Below are positions 38,641 through 51,502 of a stretch of 64,000 bases of DNA, one piece after another. The translations under genes and the position numbers were made by a program. The stretch comes from Pseudarthrobacter sp. ATCC 49987 (GTDB lineage Bacteria > Actinomycetota > Actinomycetes > Actinomycetales > Micrococcaceae). The notes under the pieces are model-generated. The model worked only from the letters and a program-made list of their open reading frames with translations, had not been told where the DNA came from and searched no databases. Within the stretch, counting starts at the first letter, position 1; every line of letters begins with the position of its first letter. The stretch is taken from positions 1,550,001 through 1,614,000 of the forward strand of contig NZ_JAABNS010000001.1 in NCBI RefSeq assembly GCF_009928425.1. Reading direction: 5' to 3'.

Positions 38641-39204
38641 GTGGCAACCACTAACGACATCAAGAACGGAACCGTCCTTAAGCTTGAAGGCCAGCTCTGG
38701 AACATCATTGAGTTCCAGCACGTCAAGCCCGGCAAGGGTGGCGCGTTTGTGCGCACCAAGATGCGCAACGTGATGTCCGGCAAGGTCGTCGACAAGACCT
38801 TCAACGCCGGACTCAAGATCGAGACGGCCACGGTTGACCGCCGCGACTACCAGTACCTGTACCAGGACGGCGCCGACTTCGTGTTCATGGACACGACCGA
38901 CTTCGACCAGCTCACCGTTCCGGGTGCAACGGTCGGTGACGCCACCAACTTCATGCTCGAGAACCAGATGGTCAACATTGCCATTCACGAAGGCAACCCG
39001 CTCTACATCGAGTTGCCCCCGAGCGTCGTGCTCGAGATCACCTACACGGAGCCGGGACTGCAGGGCGACCGCTCCTCGGCGGGCACCAAGCCTGCCACCC
39101 TCGAAACGGGCTACGAGATCCAGGTGCCGCTGTTCGTGGAGAACAACACCAAGGTCAAGGTCGACACCCGTGACGGCAGCTACCTCGGCCGGGTCAACGA
39201 CTAG
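38641..39204 (+). CDS. efp: Elongation factor P
   Basis: Helps ribosomes form peptide bonds at proline stretches. The 187-aa protein has three beta-barrel domains. The tip loop carrying the modified residue in other bacteria reads [16 protein letters not shown] near residues 28-43, with lysine at the modifiable position (PGKGG). Domain III ends [27 protein letters not shown], the family signature. The GTG start follows a GAGGA site. The stop overlaps the nusB GTG by one base. Confidence 0.97.
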   Translation: MATTNDIKNGTVLKLEGQLWNIIEFQHVKPGKGGAFVRTKMRNVMSGKVVDKTFNAGLKIETATVDRRDYQYLYQDGADFVFMDTTDFDQLTVPGATVGDATNFMLENQMVNIAIHEGNPLYIELPPSVVLEITYTEPGLQGDRSSAGTKPATLETGYEIQVPLFVENNTKVKVDTRDGSYLGRVND

Positions 39205-39614
39205 TGAGTGCACGCGGTAAGGCCCGTAACCGGGCCCTGGATGTTCTCTTCGAGGCGGAACAGCGTTCCGTGTCGGCGTTTGATGTACTGAAGTCCCGCC
39301 GGGAGCAGACGGACCAGATCGTCAATCCGTACACCCTTGAAATCGTCGAAGGTGTGGTCTCCCACCAGGCCGCCATCGACGAATTCCTGGAAACCTACTC
39401 GCAGGGCTGGACCCTGGAGCGGATGCCCTCGGTGGACCGCATCATCCTGCGGATCGGCACCTGGGAGCTGCTCTACAACGACGACGTGCCCGATGGTGTC
39501 GCCGTCAGCGAGGCCGTGGCACTGGCCAAGACCCTCTCCACGGACGAGTCGCCGTCGTTCATCAACGGCCTGCTGGGCCGCCTGCAGCAGCTGAAGCCCT
39601 CGCTGCTCGCCTGA
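39204..39614 (+). CDS. nusB: Transcription antitermination factor NusB
   Basis: With NusE (S10) it binds boxA RNA in rRNA antitermination. The 136-aa all-helical protein begins with the Arg-rich SARGKARNRALDVLFEAEQR. It ends with VAVSEAVALAKTLSTDESPSFINGLLGRL, the conserved surface. The GTG start overlaps the efp stop (TAGTG). The efp-nusB pair preceding the pyr operon is widespread in bacteria. Confidence 0.96.
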   Translation: MSARGKARNRALDVLFEAEQRSVSAFDVLKSRREQTDQIVNPYTLEIVEGVVSHQAAIDEFLETYSQGWTLERMPSVDRIILRIGTWELLYNDDVPDGVAVSEAVALAKTLSTDESPSFINGLLGRLQQLKPSLLA

Positions 39615-39630
39615 CCCGCCACGCTCCACA

Positions 39631-39666
39631 AAGAACCCCGCCCGGGTCACCCTGGGCGGGGTTCTT
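39631..39666. terminator. Bidirectional terminator between nusB and the PrsW gene
   Basis: A perfect 13-bp stem (39631-39643 with 39654-39666) has AAGAA on one side and TTCTT on the other, so it can end transcription from both converging genes. It lies 16 nt after the nusB stop and 26 nt past the end of the minus-strand gene. Confidence 0.88.
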
Positions 39667-39692
39667 GCGTCCCCTGGCTTGCCCTGTTGCGC

Positions 39693-40961
39693 TCAGCCGA
39701 CGACGGCGGCCCGGAGGGCACTGATCCCGGCGAGCTGGGTCCGCTCGTCGAGCTGGTGCGCGGGCACGTCCCGGCCGCTGAGGATCCGCTGCCGGGTGAA
39801 GGCGAGCTGGGTGGCGGCACGGAGCAGTGCCTTCATCTGCGGGCCCCGGCCGACGGAGTTCGCCCAGCGCAGGGCAGAGCGCCGGCCGGCGCTGGTGGCC
39901 AGCATGTCCACCTCGGCCGCGGTGAACCAGCCCGCGGCCGCGTATTCCTTGAGCCGCTGGCGGGTGAGCCTCCGCTCCGCGACCCGCAGCAGCACAATCA
40001 CCAGGACCGCGAGCAGGAAGATGGGGACCTGGACCAGCAGGTACTGGCCCAGGAAGTTCCGGCCCATGCTGTTCCAGCCGCTGTGCAGCAGCATCGCGGG
40101 AACGAGGCCGACGGCGAACGCGAGCACGGACAGGCCGTTATGCCAGCGGCGTGCGGCAAAGCCCATGATCAGCCCGGTGGTGCCCGTGAAAATGGCGTGG
40201 GCGAACGGTGACATGACCCCGCGCAGGAAGAAGACCATCGCGAGGTCCGTTCCGGGGTCGGAAGATTCGGCGATCGCGCGGCCAAAGTAGAGGATGTTCT
40301 CGGTGAACGCGAAGCCGGCCGCGATCGTGAAGGCGAACACCACACCGTCTACCGGGCCGTCGAAGTGTTTCCGGGCGAAGAGCAGGAGCAACAGCAAACC
40401 CAGGGACTTGGCGAATTCCTCCACGACCGGCGCCTGGACCGTCACGGCGAACGTTGTGTAGTCCAGCCCGGAGGCAGGCCCCGCGACGAGCGAGAAGTAG
40501 GGCTGGATCAGCATCGTCACCGCAATCGAGACGATTGCTCCCCAGAAAAAGGCGAACAGCAGCAGCGGCTTCGGTTCAGGCTCCCAGCGGTCGATGAAGC
40601 GCACCGTCAGCAGCACGGTCGCCAGCGGAACCAGCGAGGCGACGAAACCGATGACAAAGCCGGAGATTCCGGTGCTGCCCAGCAGGAACGGCAGGACCTG
40701 GAACAGGCTGATGAACGCGAGGAATCCGCCGGCCACCACGAGCCCGACAACCCCGGCGGAGCGTCGCCCCGTCCGGACCGGCGGAAGGACGGGCGGGGAG
40801 ACCGGCTCGAACCGGACCTGGCCGTTGGCCGGAGGCCGCTGGTAGTACTCCGGCTGGACGTGCCCCAGCCAGGTCGGGTTCGCCTGCTGGGGAAGCGGCC
40901 GCTGGCTGCCGGGGGAGTAGCCCGGGTGGTCAGGACCGGGCCGTGGCTCGTTCGTCGTCAT
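39693..40961 (-). CDS. PrsW family intramembrane glutamic metalloprotease
   Basis: A 422-aa membrane protein of the CPBP/PrsW protease clan, which cleaves membrane substrates such as anti-sigma factors in Bacillus. A Pro-rich cytosolic N-terminus of about 85 residues is followed by eight or so helices. Catalytic motifs are present: EExxK in VVEEFAKSLG (about residues 178-187), FTIAAGFAFTENILYF, and the His in SPFAHAIFTGTTGL. The C-terminus is basic and cytosolic. The ATG at 40961 (MTTNEPRPG) is chosen. No sigma or anti-sigma gene is nearby to suggest a substrate. Confidence 0.85.
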   Translation of the reverse strand: MTTNEPRPGPDHPGYSPGSQRPLPQQANPTWLGHVQPEYYQRPPANGQVRFEPVSPPVLPPVRTGRRSAGVVGLVVAGGFLAFISLFQVLPFLLGSTGISGFVIGFVASLVPLATVLLTVRFIDRWEPEPKPLLLFAFFWGAIVSIAVTMLIQPYFSLVAGPASGLDYTTFAVTVQAPVVEEFAKSLGLLLLLLFARKHFDGPVDGVVFAFTIAAGFAFTENILYFGRAIAESSDPGTDLAMVFFLRGVMSPFAHAIFTGTTGLIMGFAARRWHNGLSVLAFAVGLVPAMLLHSGWNSMGRNFLGQYLLVQVPIFLLAVLVIVLLRVAERRLTRQRLKEYAAAGWFTAAEVDMLATSAGRRSALRWANSVGRGPQMKALLRAATQLAFTRQRILSGRDVPAHQLDERTQLAGISALRAAVVG

Positions 40962-41030
40962 GGACTCGAGCCTATGTGCGTGTGAGGTTAAACGCATGCC
41001 GGCGGCGCCGGGCCGAGGGCGCCGCTGTGG

Positions 41031-41036
41031 TAATTT
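41031..41036 (+). promoter_or_regulatory. Possible -10 box of the pyr operon
   Basis: TAATTT in GTGGTAATTTGG lies about 60 nt before the pyrR start. This would put the start of transcription just before the PyrR-binding hairpin. No -35 is seen in the GC-rich DNA upstream. Confidence 0.4.
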
Positions 41037-41063
41037 GGGAGCGCAAACAATCCTTTTTTAATT

Positions 41064-41080
41064 CCGTCCCGTGAGGCGGG
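41064..41080 (+). promoter_or_regulatory. PyrR-binding RNA element before pyrR
   Basis: The sequence CGTCCCGTGAGGCG (41065-41078) matches 12 of 14 positions of the Bacillus PyrR-binding loop ARUCCNGNGAGGYU. It can fold with CCGTCCC pairing to the following GGCGGGG around GTGA. It ends about 4 nt before the AAAGGGGAG ribosome binding site of pyrR, so PyrR-UMP binding probably blocks translation initiation, as proposed for mycobacteria. No terminator/antiterminator pair is seen. Confidence 0.75.
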
Positions 41081-41097
41081 GAAAGGGGAGACGAGCG

Positions 41098-41697
41098 TTG
41101 ACTTCTGTTCCAGAAGCACCGGTTCCGGCCAAGGTTGTACTCACCCGAGTAGTACTGAACCAGGCGGATATCGACCGTGCACTCACTCGTATCGCCCATG
41201 AGATCCTCGAATCCAACAAGGGCTCCCAGGACCTGGTCCTGCTGGGCATCCCGCGGCGGGGCTACCCGCTCGCCGTCCGGCTCGCCGCCAAGATTGCCGC
41301 CGCCGATCCCACCGTGGACCCCGCCGCGATCGTGGGCCAGCTGGATGTGACCATGTTCCGCGACGACCTCTCCCACCAGGCCATGCGGCCGCCGTACCCC
41401 ACCCAGCTTCCCCGCACCGGCATCGACAACAAGGTGGTGGTACTGATCGACGATGTCCTGTATTCCGGCCGGACCATCCGGGCCGCCCTCGACGCGATCA
41501 TCGACCTCGGCCGTCCGCGGATCGTCCGCCTCGCCGTGCTGATCGACCGCGGCCACCGGGAACTGCCCATCCGCGCCGACCACGTCGGCAAGAACCTCCC
41601 CACTTCCTCTGCGGAGAAAGTCCGGGTCCGGCTCGCGGAAACCGATGCAGTCGACGGCGTGCCCGTCAACGAAGTGGTCATCGAGGCCACCGCATGA
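41098..41697 (+). CDS. pyrR: Bifunctional pyr operon RNA-binding regulator / uracil phosphoribosyltransferase PyrR
   Basis: Senses UMP/UTP, binds pyr mRNA, and has uracil phosphoribosyltransferase activity. The 199-aa protein has [13 protein letters not shown], the [18 protein letters not shown] block, and the PRPP loop [17 protein letters not shown] near residues 113-129. It continues with [23 protein letters not shown] and a C-terminal extension. The TTG at 41098 (MTSVPEAP) follows AAAGGGGAG; a GTG at 41071 lies inside the regulatory hairpin and is unlikely. It is first in a pyrimidine operon that runs to pyrF. Confidence 0.94.
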   Translation: MTSVPEAPVPAKVVLTRVVLNQADIDRALTRIAHEILESNKGSQDLVLLGIPRRGYPLAVRLAAKIAAADPTVDPAAIVGQLDVTMFRDDLSHQAMRPPYPTQLPRTGIDNKVVVLIDDVLYSGRTIRAALDAIIDLGRPRIVRLAVLIDRGHRELPIRADHVGKNLPTSSAEKVRVRLAETDAVDGVPVNEVVIEATA

Positions 41698-42737
41698 GGC
41701 ACCTGCTCTCCACCGAAGACCTGAGCCGGTCCAACGCCATCCGCATCCTCGACACCGCCGAGGAAATGGCGGCCGTGGGCGAGCGGGAGGTCAAAAAGCT
41801 TCCCACCCTGCGCGGCCGGACGGTCGTCAACCTGTTCTTCGAGGACTCCACGCGCACCCGGATCTCCTTCGAAGCCGCCGCCAAACGGCTCTCCGCCGAC
41901 GTCATCAACTTCGCCGCGAAGGGTTCCTCCGTCTCCAAGGGCGAGTCCCTCAAGGACACGGCCCAGACGCTGTCCGCGATGGGGGCCGACGCCGTCGTCA
42001 TCCGGCACTGGGCCTCCGGCGCCCCGCACCGGCTCGCCGCTACGGACTGGATCGACGCCGCCGTCATCAACGCCGGTGACGGCACCCACGAACACCCCAC
42101 CCAGGCGCTGCTGGACGCCTTCACCATGCGCCGGCACTGGTCGAGGCTGGCCGGCACCCCGTCCGCCGGCGCGGACCTCAAAGGCATGCGGGTCGCGATC
42201 GCCGGGGACGTCCTGCACTCCCGGGTGGCGCGCTCCAACGTCTGGCTGCTGCGTACCCTCGGCGCCGAGGTCACCCTGGTCGCCCCGCCGACGCTGCTGC
42301 CGATCGGCGTCGAAAAATGGCCCTGCAGCGTCAGCTACGACCTCGACGAAACCCTTGCCCGGGGCGTCGACGCGATGATGATGCTGCGCGTCCAGGGCGA
42401 ACGGATGAACGCCTCCTTCTTCCCGACCACCCGCGAATACTCGCGCCGCTGGGGCTTCGACGACAACCGGCTCCGCGCCCTGGACAGCCTGGGCCTGAAG
42501 GACACGATCATCATGCACCCCGGTCCGATGAACCGCGGCCTGGAGATCTCCTCCGCCGCGGCCGACTCACCCCGGTCCACGGTGCTGGCGCAGGTCCGCA
42601 ACGGCGTGTCCATCCGGATGGCGGTCCTCTACCTGCTCCTCTCCGGGGACACCCGCGAACCGGCGGGCCACACCGGCAACGCCCCTTTCCCCCCGGCAGA
42701 GAACACCTCCGCCCACGCCCCCAAGGAGAGCCACTAA
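41694..42737 (+). CDS. pyrB: Aspartate carbamoyltransferase catalytic subunit
   Basis: Condenses carbamoyl phosphate with aspartate, the committed step of pyrimidine synthesis. The 347-aa protein has the carbamoyl phosphate site [13 protein letters not shown] (about residues 48-60) and [15 protein letters not shown]. The [13 protein letters not shown] motif appears as [14 protein letters not shown], and [12 protein letters not shown] lies near the end. A 25-residue polar tail is extra. No pyrI regulatory subunit is present. Start overlaps pyrR (ATGA) and stop overlaps pyrC. Confidence 0.96.
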   Translation: MRHLLSTEDLSRSNAIRILDTAEEMAAVGEREVKKLPTLRGRTVVNLFFEDSTRTRISFEAAAKRLSADVINFAAKGSSVSKGESLKDTAQTLSAMGADAVVIRHWASGAPHRLAATDWIDAAVINAGDGTHEHPTQALLDAFTMRRHWSRLAGTPSAGADLKGMRVAIAGDVLHSRVARSNVWLLRTLGAEVTLVAPPTLLPIGVEKWPCSVSYDLDETLARGVDAMMMLRVQGERMNASFFPTTREYSRRWGFDDNRLRALDSLGLKDTIIMHPGPMNRGLEISSAAADSPRSTVLAQVRNGVSIRMAVLYLLLSGDTREPAGHTGNAPFPPAENTSAHAPKESH

Positions 42738-44113
42738 TGGCATCACAGCACCAGGACGCAGCCACCGGCGCCTACCTGATCCGCGGCGCAGCCATCCTCG
42801 GCGGAGCGCCCGAAGACCTCCTGATCCGCGACGGGGTCATCGCCGAACGCGGCCGGAACCTTTCAGCCGACGGCGCGACCGTCATTGAGGCCGCCGGACT
42901 CGTGGCGCTGCCCGGCATGGTGGACATCCACACCCACCTGCGCGAACCCGGCCGCGAAGACGCCGAAACGGTTGAAACAGGCACCCGCGCCGCGGCCTTG
43001 GGCGGCTACACGGCCGTGCACGCGATGGCCAACAGCACGCCGGTGGCGGACACCGCCGGGGTCGTCGAACAGGTCCTCACCCTGGGGCGCACCGCCGGCT
43101 GGGTGGACGTCCGCCCGGTGGGTGCCGTCACGGTCGGCCTCGCGGGGGAGCAGCTCGCCGAACTCGGCGCGATGGCAGACTCCCGCGCGCACGTCCGGGT
43201 CTTCTCCGATGACGGCATCTGCGTGCACGACCCCGTGCTGATGCGCCGGGCGCTGGAATACGTCAAGGCGTTCGACGGCGTCGTGGCCCAGCACGCGCAG
43301 GAGCCCCGGCTCACCGCCGGTGCGCAGATGAACGAAGGCGAGGTCTCCGCTGTCCTCGGCCTCACCGGCTGGCCCGCCGTCGCCGAGGAAAGCATCATCG
43401 CCCGCGACGTGCTGCTGGCCCAGCACGTCGGCTCCCGGCTGCACGTCTGCCATGTTTCCACCGCAGGGTCCGTGGAGATCATCCGCTGGGCCAAGTCCCG
43501 CGGCGTCAACGTCACGGCCGAGGTCACCCCGCACCACCTCTGGCTCACGGACGAGCTCGCCCGCAGCTACGACCCCGTCTACAAGGTCAACCCGCCGCTG
43601 CGCACCGACGCCGACGTCCAGGCCCTGCGCGCGGCACTGGCCGACGGCACGATCGACGTCGTCGGCACCGACCACGCGCCGCACCCCAGCGAGCACAAGG
43701 AATGTGAGTGGGCGCAGGCCGCCATGGGCATGACCGGGCTGGAAACCGCGCTGTCAGTGGTGCAGCACACCATGATCGAAACCGGGTTGATGGGCTGGGC
43801 CGACTTTGCCCGGGTCACCTCCACTGCGCCGGCCGCAATCGGCCGGCTCGAGGACCAGGGCCGGCCGCTCAACGCCGGCGAACCCGCCAACGTCACACTC
43901 GTGGACCCGGCTGCGCGCTGGACCGTCGACCCTTCTAAGATGGCAACCATGGGCCGTAACTCTCCGTTTGCCGGCCGGGAACTTCCCGGCAAGGTAGTGG
44001 CGACGTTCTTCAAGGGCCACCCCACCGTCCTCGACGGCAAGCTCAACACACCGTACCGCTGGCTCCCGGAGCAGGCTGACCTGCCCGGGACCGCAGTGGC
44101 AGGCCGCAACTGA
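42737..44113 (+). CDS. pyrC: Dihydroorotase
   Basis: Cyclises carbamoyl aspartate to dihydroorotate. The 458-aa class I enzyme has the first zinc ligands in VDIHTHLREPG (about residues 62-72) and the PMANSTP-type loop HAMANSTPVADT. The histidines in HVCHVSTAGSVEII and VTPHHLWLTDE, and the catalytic Asp in GTDHAPHPSEHK near 312, are also present. The ATG at 42737 is preceded by AAGGAGAG and overlaps the pyrB stop. The frame is open far upstream inside pyrB, but that part is a shadow. Confidence 0.96.
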   Translation: MASQHQDAATGAYLIRGAAILGGAPEDLLIRDGVIAERGRNLSADGATVIEAAGLVALPGMVDIHTHLREPGREDAETVETGTRAAALGGYTAVHAMANSTPVADTAGVVEQVLTLGRTAGWVDVRPVGAVTVGLAGEQLAELGAMADSRAHVRVFSDDGICVHDPVLMRRALEYVKAFDGVVAQHAQEPRLTAGAQMNEGEVSAVLGLTGWPAVAEESIIARDVLLAQHVGSRLHVCHVSTAGSVEIIRWAKSRGVNVTAEVTPHHLWLTDELARSYDPVYKVNPPLRTDADVQALRAALADGTIDVVGTDHAPHPSEHKECEWAQAAMGMTGLETALSVVQHTMIETGLMGWADFARVTSTAPAAIGRLEDQGRPLNAGEPANVTLVDPAARWTVDPSKMATMGRNSPFAGRELPGKVVATFFKGHPTVLDGKLNTPYRWLPEQADLPGTAVAGRN

Positions 44114-44631
44114 TGGTCAAGGAACTTTCGCTGCTCTTCACACTGGTCCTGATTGGCCTGGCCCTTGTCCTGATCTGGTTCGGCTGGCGGAACCGCCTGC
44201 GCCGCCAGGCCGACGTCGACCCGCTGCCGGAGATCCCCACGGAACTGGGCGCGGCGCTGGCCGTCGCGGACGGCCAGTACGTCGCCACCACCACCGCCCG
44301 TGACTGGCTGGACCGCATCGCCGTCCACAACTTAGGGTTGCGCACCAACGCCGAACTCAGCGTCCACCCGGAAGGCGTGCTGTTCGACCGCTCCGGCGCC
44401 GGCCCGGTCTTCATCCCGGCCGCCAGCCTCACCGGGGTGCGGCAGGAAAGCGGCATGGCCGGAAAGTTCGTCGAAAAGGACGGGCTGCTGGTGCTCAGCT
44501 GGATGCTGGGCACCCGCGAACTGGATTCCGGTTTCCGCACCCGGCACGCCGCCGACAAAACCATCCTCCTCACCGCCCTGCAAGATTTGATCCCCGCGGC
44601 CCCCCAGGCCAATGCCGATAGTGGAAAGTAA
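44113..44631 (+). CDS. PH-like domain membrane protein of the pyr operon (Rv1382-like)
   Basis: A 172-aa protein with one N-terminal transmembrane helix ([21 protein letters not shown], about residues 5-25). A soluble PH-like domain follows (about 60-165), with [16 protein letters not shown] and ISWM-type strand [18 protein letters not shown] gene of this kind lies between pyrC and carA in mycobacteria (Rv1382) and other actinobacteria. Its role is unknown; strict placement inside the operon suggests a link with pyrimidine or carbamoyl phosphate metabolism. The ATG overlaps the pyrC stop. Confidence 0.82.
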   Translation: MVKELSLLFTLVLIGLALVLIWFGWRNRLRRQADVDPLPEIPTELGAALAVADGQYVATTTARDWLDRIAVHNLGLRTNAELSVHPEGVLFDRSGAGPVFIPAASLTGVRQESGMAGKFVEKDGLLVLSWMLGTRELDSGFRTRHAADKTILLTALQDLIPAAPQANADSGK

Positions 44632-44635
44632 CGAC

Positions 44636-45876
44636 GTGACGGAATCCAACGAAGTGATTGAAGAAGCAGTGACATCAAACGACACTGCACCCGCTGCAGC
44701 AGCATCCACCCCCGCCGTCCTCGTCCTCGAGGACGGCCGGATCTTCCGCGGCACCAGCTACGGCGCCACCGGAACCGCCCTCGGTGAGGCCGTCTTCGCG
44801 ACCGGCATGACCGGCTACCAGGAGACCATCACGGACCCCTCCTACGCCCGCCAGCTGGTCGTCCAGACCGCCCCGCACATCGGCAACACCGGTGTGAACA
44901 AGGACGACGCCGAGTCCCGGCGGATCTGGGTGGCCGGCTACATCGTCCGCGGCGCCGCCCGGCGCCCCTCCAACTGGCGCTCCGAACGGTCGCTGGACGA
45001 TGAGCTTCTCGAGCAGGGCATCGTGGGCATCCAGGGCGTGGACACCCGCGCCATCACCCGCCACCTGCGCGAGCACAAGACCATGCGCGCCGGGATCTTC
45101 TCCGGCGACGCCGCCCGCGCAACCGACAAGGAACTCGTGGACACCGTCCTGGCGAGTGCCCCGATGGAAGGCTCACGCCTGGCCGAGGAAGTCAGCGTCG
45201 ACGAGGCCTACACCGTGGAGCCCAAGGACTGGGGCTGGGACGGCGAACCGCGGTTCAGTATCGCCGCGATCGACCTCGGCATCAAGCGGATGACCCCCAT
45301 CCGCTTCGCCGAGCGCGGCGTCCGGGTGCACGTGCTGCCGGCCACCGCCACCCTGGCGGATGTCCAGGCGGTCAACCCCGACGGCTTCTTTATGTCCAAC
45401 GGCCCGGGCGACCCCGCCACCGCCGACAACCAGGTCAAGCTGCTCCGCTCGGTGCTTGACGAAAAGATCCCGTACTTCGGGATCTGCTTCGGCAACCAGA
45501 TCCTGGGCCGCGCCCTGGGCTTCGGCACCTACAAGCTGCGCTACGGCCACCGCGGCATCAACCAGCCCGTGATGGACCGGCGCACCGGCAAGGTGGAAAT
45601 CACCTCGCAGAACCACGGCTTCGCCGTCGACGCCCCGCTCGACGGCGCCACCCAGGCCCCCGAGGAACGCTTCGGCCGCGTCGAGGTCAGCCATGTGAGC
45701 CTAAACGACGACGTCGTGGAAGGCCTGTCCTGCCTCGACATCCCCGCGTTCTCGGTGCAGTACCACCCCGAAGCCGCCGCCGGCCCGCACGACGCCGCCT
45801 ACCTCTTCGACCGCTTCATCCAGCTGATGGCGGACACTAAAACTTCCACCGAATCCAAGACTGAGGACAAGAAGTA

Positions 45877-45877
<1 letters not shown>
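44636..45877 (+). CDS. carA: Carbamoyl phosphate synthase small (glutaminase) subunit
   Basis: Releases ammonia from glutamine for CarB; the product feeds pyrimidine and arginine synthesis. The 413-aa protein has the N-terminal CarA domain ([30 protein letters not shown]) and a class I amidotransferase domain. The nucleophile lies in [12 protein letters not shown] (about residue 284), and [13 protein letters not shown] carries the His and Glu. The GTG at 44636 has GGAAAG 8 nt upstream; ATG 44612 and GTG 44669 are alternatives, so the polar first 25 residues are uncertain. The stop overlaps the carB ATG. Confidence 0.95.
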
Positions 45878-49204
<3,327 letters not shown>

Positions 49205-49212
<8 letters not shown>

Positions 49213-50083
49213 GCCTGAGGCAGCAACAGCCGGCCGGGAGTCTTTCGGCTCCCGGCTGGGCCGGGCCATGGCGGACCGCGGTCCGCTGTGCGTGGGGATC
49301 GATCCGCACCCGGCGCTGCTGTCGGCCTGGGGGCTGAACGACGACGTCGCCGGGCTGGAGCGCTTCTCGCTCACCGTCCTGGCGGCGGTGGGCGGCCTCG
49401 CTGCCGCGGTCAAACCCCAGGTGGCGCTGTACGAGCGCCACGGTTCCGCCGGGATGGCCGTGCTGGAGCGCACCCTCGCCGCCGCGGCGGAGGCCTCCGT
49501 GCTGACCATCGCCGACGCCAAGCGCGGCGACATCGGTTCGACCATGGCCGCCTACGCCGACGCCTGGCTGCGGGACGGTTCCGCCCTGGCCGCGGACTCA
49601 GTCACGCTGAGCCCCTACCTGGGCTTCGAATCGCTCCGGCCGGCCCTGGACCTCGCAGCGCAGACCGGCCGCGGCGTCTTCGTCCTGGCCCTGACCTCCA
49701 ACCCGGAGGGCGCCTCCGTCCAGCACGTCGGCGGCAAAGACTCCGTAGCCCGCCGGATCGTCCAGGCGGCCGCCGCGGAGAACCGCCGGTACGGCGTTGA
49801 TCAAGACGGCGGGGAGCTGGGGTCAACCGGCCTCGTCGTGGGCGCGACCGTCGGCTCGGCGCTCACGGACCTCGACCTGGACCTCGCCGCGGTGCGCGGC
49901 CCGATCCTCGCCCCGGGCCTTGGTGCGCAGGGCGCCACGGCGGCGGATTTGCGCCGCACTTTCGGCAGCGCCTACGGCCAGGTCCTGGGCACGTCCAGCC
50001 GGGACATCCTCGGCGCCGGTCCGCGGAACCAGGACCTGCAGGACGCCGCCAACCGCACCCTCGAGGAGCTCCGCGGCGCCTGA
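49205..50083 (+). CDS. pyrF: Orotidine-5'-phosphate decarboxylase (type 2)
   Basis: Last step of UMP synthesis. The 292-aa protein is of the longer actinobacterial type 2 form. It shows [12 protein letters not shown], the [12 protein letters not shown] substrate segment, and the catalytic motif [14 protein letters not shown] near residue 100. Later landmarks are [15 protein letters not shown] and the phosphate loop [14 protein letters not shown]. The start overlaps the last codons of carB. It ends the pyr operon; pyrD and pyrE are not in the window. Confidence 0.95.
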
Positions 50084-50127
50084 GGGGAATTACTGGCTGT
50101 CCCGACGTCTGTGCCGCGGCTGCTCCA

Positions 50128-50157
50128 TTGATTTCTGCCTCTCCCAGACGGTAGGTT
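50128..50157 (+). promoter_or_regulatory. Promoter of mihF
   Basis: TTGATT (50128-50133), an 18-nt spacer and TAGGTT (50152-50157). It gives a leader of about 85 nt before the mihF GTG, and probably also serves gmk and rpoZ. Confidence 0.5.
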
Positions 50158-50249
50158 CAGGGGAAGTCCGCGGTACCAGCCGGGGTGCTGTACGTCCCGT
50201 CCGGCCGGGCTGTTTGGATGGCCCGTCCGACAATGCAGGGAGGCATTCA

Positions 50250-50585
50250 GTGAGTTTGCGACCCCTCACTCCGCAGGAACGTGCCGACGCCCTGGGCAAG
50301 GCCGCCGCCGCCAGGACGATCCGGGCAACCGCCAAGGACCGGTTGAAAGCGGGGACACTGACAATCGCGGAACTGCTCAGCACCGGGGAGACCGAGGACG
50401 CCATCGCCCGGATGAGGATCGTCGAACTGCTGGAGGCCCTGCCCGGCATCGGACGGGTGCGTGCCGCTGCGATCATGGAACAATTGGGCATCGCGGCATC
50501 GCGCCGGGTCCGCGGCCTGGGAATTCACCAGCGCCGGGCGCTGGTAGATTTTATAGACGACAAGCAGTCCGGTCCGCCGCGCTGA
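50250..50585 (+). CDS. mihF: Actinobacterial integration host factor (mIHF)
   Basis: A small basic nucleoid-associated protein that binds and bends DNA and supports phage integration in mycobacteria. The 111-aa protein has ERADALGKAAAARTIRATAK, KAGTLTIAELLS, and the helix-turn-helix/S13-like motif EALPGIGRVRAAAIMEQLGI, followed by RRVRGLGIHQRRALVDFI. The GTG start has AGGGAGG 8 nt upstream. The order pyrF, mihF, gmk, rpoZ is as in Mycobacterium tuberculosis. Confidence 0.93.
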   Translation: MSLRPLTPQERADALGKAAAARTIRATAKDRLKAGTLTIAELLSTGETEDAIARMRIVELLEALPGIGRVRAAAIMEQLGIAASRRVRGLGIHQRRALVDFIDDKQSGPPR

Positions 50586-50610
50586 CTCCCCAACCCGCCC
50601 GAAGGAATAT

Positions 50611-51183
50611 GTGAGCAAGAAACCGGGACTGACAGTCCTCGCCGGCCCGACGGCTGTTGGCAAAGGCACCGTGTCCACCTACATCCGGGACAACTATCCC
50701 GGCGTCTGGCTTTCCGTCTCGGCAACCACCCGGCCGGCGCGGCCCGGCGAAGTCGACGGTGTGCACTACTTCTTCAAGTCGGCCGAGGAATTCGATTCCC
50801 TCGTCGAGAACGGGGAACTGCTGGAGTGGGCCGTGGTCCATGGGCGAAACCGCTACGGCACGCTGCGCAGCACGGTCGACGCCGCGATCGCCGACGGCCG
50901 TTCGGTACTCCTGGAGATCGACCTGCAGGGTGCGCGGCAGGTCAAACAGGCCGTCCCTGATGCCCAGTTTGTCTTCCTGGCCCCGCCAAGCTGGGACGAA
51001 ATGGTCCGCCGCCTGGTGGGCCGCGGCACGGAAACAGCGGAAGAACAGCAGCAGAGGCTGGAAACCGCTAAACTAGAACTTGCCGCTGAACCGGAGTTTG
51101 ACCACACCGTCATCAATGATGACGTTCGACGGGCAGCGGACGAGCTTGTTTCACTCATGGGGCTGACCCCGAACCCACGCTAG
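50611..51183 (+). CDS. gmk: Guanylate kinase
   Basis: Phosphorylates GMP to GDP. The 190-aa protein has the P-loop AGPTAVGKGTV (residues 11-21), SVSATTRPARPGEVDGVHYFF for GMP binding, and the conserved FLEWAVVHGRNRYGT-type segment ELLEWAVVHGRNRYGT. LLEIDLQGARQVK and the lid RLVGRGTETAEEQQQRL are also present. The GTG start lies 25 nt after mihF. rpoZ follows 39 nt later. Confidence 0.96.
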   Translation: MSKKPGLTVLAGPTAVGKGTVSTYIRDNYPGVWLSVSATTRPARPGEVDGVHYFFKSAEEFDSLVENGELLEWAVVHGRNRYGTLRSTVDAAIADGRSVLLEIDLQGARQVKQAVPDAQFVFLAPPSWDEMVRRLVGRGTETAEEQQQRLETAKLELAAEPEFDHTVINDDVRRAADELVSLMGLTPNPR

Positions 51184-51222
51184 GCGCCGGGACGTATCGG
51201 CCCGTTAGAATTTGGAGAATTC

Positions 51223-51483
51223 GTGTCCACGAACCTTGAAGGCATCATCAACCCGCCGATCGACGAGCTGCTGAAGGCCGCCGACTCGAAGTACGGACTG
51301 GTGATTTTCGGCGCCAAGCGCGCACGCCAGATCAACGCCTACTACGCCCAGCTGCACGAGGGCCTCTTCGAGTATGTCGGCCCGCTGGTCGACACCAAGC
51401 TGAACGAGAAGTCGCTCTCCATCGCCCTGCGCGAGATCAACGAAGGCAAGCTCGTTTCCACGCCGATCGAACCCGCAGAGTAA
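51223..51483 (+). CDS. rpoZ: DNA-directed RNA polymerase subunit omega
   Basis: Small subunit that assists assembly of RNA polymerase and in some bacteria takes part in the ppGpp response. The 86-aa protein has the conserved helix [19 protein letters not shown] (about residues 23-41) and the C-terminal [11 protein letters not shown]. The GTG start follows GGAGAA. The gmk-rpoZ-coaBC order is common in bacteria. Confidence 0.96.
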   Translation: MSTNLEGIINPPIDELLKAADSKYGLVIFGAKRARQINAYYAQLHEGLFEYVGPLVDTKLNEKSLSIALREINEGKLVSTPIEPAE

Positions 51484-51502
51484 TTACGCAGGCGGAGCTC
51501 AC

